NCBI RefSeq assembly: GCF_022267515.1
Contig: NZ_JAKFGB010000012.1
Location: 434,001 to 498,000 of the forward strand
Direction of reading: 5' to 3'
DNA length: 64,000 bases
DNA from: Rubinisphaera margarita
GTDB lineage: Bacteria; Planctomycetota; Planctomycetia; Planctomycetales; Planctomycetaceae
The translations under genes and the position numbers were made by a program. The stretch's first letter is position 1. Each line of letters begins with the position of its first letter. Under the pieces are notes generated by a model, which was not told the origin of the DNA, did no database searches, and saw nothing but the letters and a program-made list of their open reading frames with translations. Below are positions 59,329 to 64,000 of the stretch, in pieces.

Positions 59329-60279
59329 ATGGACCTCACAGATACCCTCAAAGATTCATTGATGGAAAATTTCTTTCCAGCAGGCTGGGATCTGAGTGTC
59401 ATCAATGACTGCGTCAGCAGTGATCCAAGCACGATCGACAGCCGAGAAGACTGGTGGAACGATTCGTTCCAGACCATCAATTGCGCCTCAGTCGGCGATT
59501 TTGACACCTACATGGGCCACGAGATCGCCATGACGATCCGCAGGGCTAAGGACGAAGGTCGCAAGATCGCCTTCATTCTGCCGGTTGGTCCGATGGGAAT
59601 GTACCGCTGGGCCGTCTACTTCCTGAAAGAATGGAATGTCGACTGCAAGCACGTCTATGGCTTCAACATGGACGAGTGGAGTGACGCCGAAGGCAATACG
59701 CTCCCCGCCAGCAACCCGGCTGCTTTCCAGTACGCGATGGAGCATGCCTTCTACGGTCCGCTCGGCAAGCTGACCGTTCCCGAGAATCAGCGTCACTTCG
59801 CGGTCAAGAATGTCCTGCCAACTTACGGCGATCGCATTGGCGAACTGCGAGCCGCCGGAGCGGATCTGGTAGTCGTTTACGGCATCGGTCGCGTCTGTCA
59901 CATCGCGTTCTGGGAACCGCACTTTGCGGGCGAATACGATTCGGAAGAAGAATGGCTCGGCCAGACGCATCGCATCGCCGCCAAACTGCATCCGCTGACG
60001 ATCGAGCAGAATGCGATCACGAGTTTCAAGAGCCGCACTCCGCTTGTCCCGGCTCGGGCCAACACGATCGGCCCGGCTCTGTTCGCGAAAGCCGATTACG
60101 CCATCGGTGGAGCAGATGGGATTCTCGGCCGCGGCATGCAGTGGCAGGGACTCAGTTTGTGGATGACGTTGCATCACAAGCCAACGACCTGGATTCCCTC
60201 GACCTACATGCCCCTGCAGAAGGGAAAACTGTTCTTCCTGAACGAACTGGCCGGCCCGCTGGTCGCAGAGTGCAATTAA
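59329..60279 (+). CDS. Glucosamine-6-phosphate isomerase-like protein (NagB/RpiA superfamily)
   Basis: 316 residues from ATG 59329 (AAAAGGAG 7 bases upstream). ILPVGPMGMYRWAVYFLKE (phosphate-binding Gly loop), VYGFNMDEWSD (catalytic Asp/Glu region, as in NagB FxxDEY), YGIGRVCHIAFWEP (Gly-rich, His) and the C-terminal ADYAIGGADGILGRGM match the NagB/6-phosphogluconolactonase fold. It is longer than typical NagB (~265), and GIGxxGHIAFNEP is changed to GIGRVCHIAFWEP, so the substrate may differ. The likely role is amino-sugar phosphate metabolism. nagA is not nearby. Confidence 0.82.
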   Translation: MDLTDTLKDSLMENFFPAGWDLSVINDCVSSDPSTIDSREDWWNDSFQTINCASVGDFDTYMGHEIAMTIRRAKDEGRKIAFILPVGPMGMYRWAVYFLKEWNVDCKHVYGFNMDEWSDAEGNTLPASNPAAFQYAMEHAFYGPLGKLTVPENQRHFAVKNVLPTYGDRIGELRAAGADLVVVYGIGRVCHIAFWEPHFAGEYDSEEEWLGQTHRIAAKLHPLTIEQNAITSFKSRTPLVPARANTIGPALFAKADYAIGGADGILGRGMQWQGLSLWMTLHHKPTTWIPSTYMPLQKGKLFFLNELAGPLVAECN

Positions 60280-60343
60280 CACGGCAGGGCCGGCTTCCAA
60301 CCGGCCGCCTGCTCTGAATGTTATTTGCTTTGAATGAGGTACG

Positions 60344-60376
60344 CTGGGATCGTCGTCAGGGCGATCCCAGTTTTTT
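60344..60376 (+). terminator. Intrinsic terminator
   Basis: CTGGGATCG (60344-60352) pairs with CGATCCCAG (60362-60370), followed by six T residues. It ends the NagB-like transcript before the small gene at 60408. Confidence 0.92.
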
Positions 60377-60407
60377 GTCGGTGACGGACGGCTGAAGGAT
60401 TAGAACC

Positions 60408-60728
60408 GTGGCGAAGTGTGATCAGGGTTACAAGTGCGAGATCTGCGGCGAGCCGGTGAAGAACATCATCGAGAGTGCGCTCTATTTGCGTTATGTGCTC
60501 GGCGAAGTTCAGCTGCACGAGCTCTTCGGGGCTCCAGAGCGTCATCTCCATTGCGATCACGACCTCTGCCGTTTCATTCGCCATGAGAAATTTGTGCAGC
60601 CAGAGGAAGTGGAACTCGTTGACCCCGCGGACGATCAGGCTCGCGTGGAGCGGGTGACACGCGGCTATGAACGGCTGCGTGAAGTCGTCGGCCAGGGGAT
60701 TCCGATTACGGATTATCCACTGAAGTAG
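60408..60728 (+). CDS. Small hypothetical protein with zinc-ribbon-like cysteines
   Basis: 106 residues from GTG 60408 (GAAGGA upstream). CEICGEPV near the N-terminus (CxxC) and HCDHDLC in the middle could bind zinc. The remaining chain is helical and charged (RVERVTRGYERLREVVGQ). It converges with murF, with only 6 bp between the stop codons. No family recognised. Confidence 0.6.
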   Translation: MAKCDQGYKCEICGEPVKNIIESALYLRYVLGEVQLHELFGAPERHLHCDHDLCRFIRHEKFVQPEEVELVDPADDQARVERVTRGYERLREVVGQGIPITDYPLK

Positions 60729-60734
60729 TGTTGC

Positions 60735-62129
60735 TCAGGCAGCTGCTGCCTGCCATTGCCGCTGATCGCTGGCTTCCAGGGCGGAAACGATGGCCTCCAT
60801 GTGCATGGAGCGGGAACCTTTGACAAGCACGGCTGTGCCCGGGGCGAGCCAGAGACTCAGAATGGGTAACAACTCGTGAATGGTGTCGAAGCAGGCAATG
60901 CAGTTCGAGGACATCCCGGCTGCGTGAGCACCTCGGGCCATGTCTCGTGCCCGCGAGCCGTAGGTGATGAGATAATCGCAATCGCCATGGGCGACGCGGT
61001 GCCCGACTTTGCGATGCAGCGCGACCGATTCGGCACCGAGTTCCGCCATGTCGCCAAGGACCGCAATGCGTCGCTGGACCCCCTGTTGATGTCGCAGCAG
61101 GTCGAGGCCGGCAGCCATCGAAAGTGGATTGGCGTTGTACGAGTCGTCAATGAGGCAGCCAAAGGAGGTCTGCTTGATCTCCCCTCGGCCCGGAACGCTC
61201 TGAAATCGATCAAAACCTGACTGGATCTGATCGTCATCCATTCCCAGCTCGCGGCCGACCGCCAGGCACATCAGAGCGGAGTTCAGCAGATGAGTCCCCT
61301 GCACCGCGAGTCGGAAGTTCCGCCCGTCGACATTGAACTCCAGGCCGGGCGCCGTACAGGCGATCTCCGTAGCGACAATGTTGTTATCGGGGGTGGAACC
61401 AACTGTGACCACGGGGGTGCGAATCGCCTTGCGAATATCGGGCAGGTGCGCGAGATGTCCTGGAATCACAGTGAGACCCGATTCCGGTAGTGCGGCCAGG
61501 AGTTGGCTTTTCTCCTGAATGACGCCGGACAGAGAACCGAATCCTTCAAGGTGAGCCGGACCCACTGAAGTGAGAATGCCAATCTCGGGAGCGGCGAGCG
61601 CCGAAAGCCGAGCAATCTCGCCCGGGCCGTTCGCCGCGATCTCGATCACCGCGAATTCATCGGCGGGTGTGATCTGCAGCAGGCTCAGCGGAACGCCGAG
61701 TTCATTGTTGTAATTCTGCGGGCTCTGTCGTCCTCGATACTGTTGGGCCAGGACTCCGTGCAGCATGTTTCTGGTGCTGGTTTTTCCCACCGAGCCCGTG
61801 ATGGCGATGATGAGCGCGTCGGTGGCTTCCTTCTGCCAGCAGGCCATTCGCCAGAGAGCCGTCCTGGAATCCGCAACGACAATCTGCGGCAGAGGAACAT
61901 CGACAGGCCGTTCAACCACCGCTGCGGATGCCCCCTGTTCGAGGGCATGCCTCACGAAGTTGCATCCGTGTTGCTGCCTGCCGGCCAGAGCGACGAAAAT
62001 TTCCCCGGCCTGAAGGGTGCGGGAATCGATGCTCACGGATCGTTCGATGCACGCGTCGTCCATGGCAGCAGCGGCGACGAGTCGGCCGTCGAGGATGTCG
62101 GCGAGTTCGGACAGGCTCAGTGGATTCAT
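60735..62129 (-). CDS. murF: UDP-N-acetylmuramoyl-tripeptide--D-alanyl-D-alanine ligase
   Basis: 464 residues. DSRTLQAGEIFVALAGRQQHG is the Mur N-domain, P-loop GSVGKTS is at 112-118, and NYNNELGVPLSLL, SVGPAHLEGFGS, DDSYNANPLSM and GDMAELG are all MurF signatures. It adds D-Ala-D-Ala to the UDP-MurNAc-tripeptide in the cytoplasm. murE lies directly upstream on the same strand (24 bp), so the two form the front of a peptidoglycan gene cluster that continues in neither direction within the window. Their presence supports a genuine peptidoglycan wall in this planctomycete. Confidence 0.96.
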   Translation of the reverse strand: MNPLSLSELADILDGRLVAAAAMDDACIERSVSIDSRTLQAGEIFVALAGRQQHGCNFVRHALEQGASAAVVERPVDVPLPQIVVADSRTALWRMACWQKEATDALIIAITGSVGKTSTRNMLHGVLAQQYRGRQSPQNYNNELGVPLSLLQITPADEFAVIEIAANGPGEIARLSALAAPEIGILTSVGPAHLEGFGSLSGVIQEKSQLLAALPESGLTVIPGHLAHLPDIRKAIRTPVVTVGSTPDNNIVATEIACTAPGLEFNVDGRNFRLAVQGTHLLNSALMCLAVGRELGMDDDQIQSGFDRFQSVPGRGEIKQTSFGCLIDDSYNANPLSMAAGLDLLRHQQGVQRRIAVLGDMAELGAESVALHRKVGHRVAHGDCDYLITYGSRARDMARGAHAAGMSSNCIACFDTIHELLPILSLWLAPGTAVLVKGSRSMHMEAIVSALEASDQRQWQAAAA

Positions 62130-62152
62130 CAGCGGCCAATCGCGTCTGTGTC

Positions 62153-63667
62153 TCAGGCGGTGTGTTGCAGGACGTTGATGGAGACGGAGCGGGCAGCGGT
62201 CTGGACTTCGACAACATCATCGAAGATCTGCAGGTCGTCGCCAGTCTGCTGCGTTTTCTCATGACCTTTGCCCAGAATGAGAACACAGTCGCCAGGCTCG
62301 GCGTGGCCAATCGCCCAGGCAATCGCGGCTCGCCGGTCGGCTTCGATGAGATCCGCCGTACATTCGTCGGGAAAGCCACTGAGGAGATCGTGAAAGATCT
62401 GAAGCTGCGGCTCGTGACGGGGGTTATCTGAGGTGAGCACGATGACATCGGCTGCGAGTGCGGCCCTTGTCATCAGCGGTCGTTTGGTTCGATCGCGGTT
62501 CCCCCCTGCTCCGAAAACGCAGATCAGACGACCAGAGACGTGAGGTCTCATCGTTTCGACAATATTCTCGATTGCGTCTGGTGTATGGGCGTAGTCGACG
62601 AAACATGAAAACGGGTGATCGGTTTCGATTCGCTGGAGCCGTCCTGGCGGCCAGGTTGCGTTCGCGAGGCCCTGTTCAACGTGCTGAGGAGAGCAGCCCT
62701 CCTGCTTCAGAGCGGCGACGCCCGCCAGAGCTGCGTTCAGAATGTTGAACCGTCCGGGGACCTTGATGGCGATCTCCAGCCGGCAATCCAGTCCCTGGAG
62801 AACAAACCGGCTTCCGTGGCGGTCTTCGTTGAGAACCTCGATCTGGTAGTGGTTCCCCGCTGCGAAGCCAACGGTGGTGGGGATGATCGGAGTGCGTCGA
62901 CAATCGAGCGACGTGCGGATGCGGGGATCGTCTCCATTGATAATCAGGGCACCATCGAACTTGCAGTAATCAGCGATCAGCCCTTTGGCTGAGCAGTAGG
63001 CTTCGAGCGAACCGTGGTAGTCGAGGTGATCCTGGGTGATGTTGGAAATAATGGCGGTCTGCAGTTGAAGCCCGGCCAGTCGCTTTTGCGTGAGCGCATG
63101 ACTGGAAACTTCGAGCATGACATCAGTTCCGCCTGCTTCGGCAATCTTTCTCAGCCATGCGGCGAGATGAGCCGGCTCGTGAGTCGTCATCGACGAAGGC
63201 TGCGGCGGATTTCGCGAATCGTCGTTCTCAACGGTACCGAGCAGCCCCGGCTGCTTCCCGGCCGCTCGCAGAATTGATCGCAGCAGCCATGTGATCGAGG
63301 TCTTGCCGTTGGTTCCGGTAACTCCGATCAAGTTCAGATGGTTGCCGGGTTGTCCCTGTAGATACTGGCAAAGCCACCCGTATGTTCTGCGGACATCGCT
63401 GACGATGCACTGGGGGGCATCGACACAGGAAAGCGGCGTATCAGTCAGCACGCCGCGGGCTCCGCGAGCGATAGCGTCCTCTACGAAATCGCAGCCGTGG
63501 TGGATGGTGCCCGACATCGCCACGAACAGATCGCCCGGCTTGCAGCGGGCGGAGTGTGTGCAGACGTCTCGAAACTGGATGTCGCCACAGCCGACGAAAC
63601 TGGCCGAAGGCAGCAGTTGGCGAATACTGTATTGCGAAATGGGTCGCTGCGAAGAAGCAGAGCACAT
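62153..63667 (-). CDS. murE: UDP-N-acetylmuramoyl-tripeptide synthetase (diaminopimelate-adding)
   Basis: 504 residues from ATG 63667; GTG 63694 would add nine residues. N-terminal Mur domain (CTHSARCKPGDLFVAMSG), P-loop TGTNGKTS (about 118-125), TTHEPAHLAAW, EVSSHAL and ITQDHLDYHGSLEAY. DYAHTPDAIENI and the DNPR motif (SDNPRHEP, about residue 414) select meso-diaminopimelate over lysine. GKGHEKTQQTGD is also MurE-specific. It adds DAP to UDP-MurNAc-L-Ala-D-Glu, consistent with dapB in the window. An inverted repeat lies just upstream. Confidence 0.96.
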   Translation of the reverse strand: MCSASSQRPISQYSIRQLLPSASFVGCGDIQFRDVCTHSARCKPGDLFVAMSGTIHHGCDFVEDAIARGARGVLTDTPLSCVDAPQCIVSDVRRTYGWLCQYLQGQPGNHLNLIGVTGTNGKTSITWLLRSILRAAGKQPGLLGTVENDDSRNPPQPSSMTTHEPAHLAAWLRKIAEAGGTDVMLEVSSHALTQKRLAGLQLQTAIISNITQDHLDYHGSLEAYCSAKGLIADYCKFDGALIINGDDPRIRTSLDCRRTPIIPTTVGFAAGNHYQIEVLNEDRHGSRFVLQGLDCRLEIAIKVPGRFNILNAALAGVAALKQEGCSPQHVEQGLANATWPPGRLQRIETDHPFSCFVDYAHTPDAIENIVETMRPHVSGRLICVFGAGGNRDRTKRPLMTRAALAADVIVLTSDNPRHEPQLQIFHDLLSGFPDECTADLIEADRRAAIAWAIGHAEPGDCVLILGKGHEKTQQTGDDLQIFDDVVEVQTAARSVSINVLQHTA

Positions 63668-63702
63668 TGTGACGCGTCGTCCCTGACCGAGCACGTAATC
63701 AG

Positions 63703-63720
63703 TCTCACATCATTGTGAGA
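63703..63720. promoter_or_regulatory. Inverted repeat upstream of murE
   Basis: TCTCACA (63703-63709) and TGTGAGA (63714-63720) form a perfect 7-bp inverted repeat with a 4-base centre, about 35 bp before the murE start. It could be an operator; no regulator is identified. Confidence 0.35.
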
Positions 63721-63897
63721 GAATCTGTGAACCAGGCAGCCTGATGGGAGCAGTTTGCCGATGCCGGGCCGGTTCCGTCAAGATCAGTCCTTGTTCCCTT
63801 GAGCGAATGGTCGGGGAACCTGGGCCTGGGAGAGCACATCAAACCCCCGAAGTGCATTGTACGCGAACGGCGTGGTCACTCTCTTCGCTCGCCTGCT

Positions 63898-64000
63898 CTA
63901 CTCGACGATGAACGCTTTCGTAGCCGCCACGAAGTCTTCAGCTCGTTCGAACGGAAGCATATGCCCTGTCTCTTCGAAGATCTGCAACGAGGCGTTCGGG
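63898..64000 (-). CDS. Alpha/beta-hydrolase-like protein, C-terminal fragment (5' end outside window)
   Basis: The minus-strand frame is open from the right edge to TAG at 63898-63900 (about 33 residues). It reads ...LQIFEETGHMLPFERAEDFVAATKAFIVE. ETGHMLPFE with the Gly-His-(M/F) motif is where alpha/beta hydrolases carry their catalytic histidine. This is followed by the final helix. The rest of the gene lies outside the window. Its stop is also TAG within TAGAGCA, but no further repeat similarity is seen. Confidence 0.6.
   Translation of the reverse strand, partial: PNASLQIFEETGHMLPFERAEDFVAATKAFIVE

Noticed and set aside
63890..63900. TAGAGCA at the stop codon of the alpha/beta hydrolase as a further repeat copy
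   Set aside because: The TAG coincidence is noted, but similarity ends after AGCAG, so it is not counted as a copy.

Overview
The window is a chromosomal segment from a bacterium of the phylum Planctomycetota. The evidence is the gene content: two tandem DUF1559 proteins with type-IV-prepilin-like N-termini, a DUF1592-type planctomycete cytochrome next to a DUF1552 protein, a Tat-exported Gfo/Idh/MocA oxidoreductase, SUMF1-domain lipoproteins and several large secreted proteins seen mainly in this phylum. Base composition is moderately GC-rich and even throughout. No prophage, integrase, transposase, CRISPR array or rRNA operon is visible, so this looks like ordinary core and lineage-specific chromosome. 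The genus cannot be fixed from the sequence alone.

Layout. 1-5.2 kb: the 3' end of valS, a STAS protein, a class-C beta-lactamase-like hydrolase, a Tat-exported SGNH hydrolase, a TIGR01777 epimerase and a divergent STAS-like protein. 5.5-9.8 kb (minus strand): SDR, nadB (NAD synthesis), SDR and an MqnD-like protein (futalosine menaquinone pathway). 10-16.6 kb (plus): queG, a GT2 glycosyltransferase, a BshC-like unknown, an M28-PDZ peptidase and two small membrane proteins. 16.6-22.2 kb: terminator, tRNA-Phe, a secreted CPFC-motif protein, an M24 peptidase, dapB and a convergent DUF11-like membrane protein. 22.3-26.8 kb: two DUF1559 genes with duplicated promoter/leader modules, and a Gfo/Idh/MocA gene. 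27-31.3 kb: a response regulator-HATPase fusion and carB. 31.6-38.8 kb: a tandem-SUMF1 lipoprotein, a truncated MnmE-like GTPase, a LarA-like protein, a CBS-pair protein and a large membrane protein. 39.1-45.2 kb: DUF1592, DUF1552, ABC permease and a DUF455 ferritin-like gene in one direction. 45.4-52.2 kb (minus): a HEAT lipoprotein, an HlyD-like protein, an aldo/keto reductase, rpiB and a PDZ protein. 52.6-64 kb: a trypsin-like lipoprotein, a TauE-like permease, clpC, a membrane protein, a NagB-like isomerase, a small zinc-ribbon protein, murF and murE (DAP type), and the end of an alpha/beta hydrolase.

The most unusual feature is non-coding. It is a family of short dispersed palindromic repeats beginning TAGAGCA and ending TGCTCTA, with four clear copies near 2.34, 18.28, 20.62 and 45.23 kb and one doubtful copy near 47.57 kb. 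There are long and short forms differing by a segment bounded by CTGCAG. In three of the four clear copies the terminal TAG is itself the stop codon of the adjacent gene. Other structural surprises are a perfect 36-bp palindrome inside the LarA-like gene and a conserved promoter-plus-hairpin leader in front of both DUF1559 genes. Protein-level oddities are a STAS-like protein with Glu at the position of the phosphorylated Ser, a DUF1592 cytochrome fused to a cytoplasmic zinc ribbon, and an MnmE paralogue without its catalytic C-terminus.

All calls come from reading the sequence and recalling family motifs. No database search was run, and alignments mentioned are by eye.
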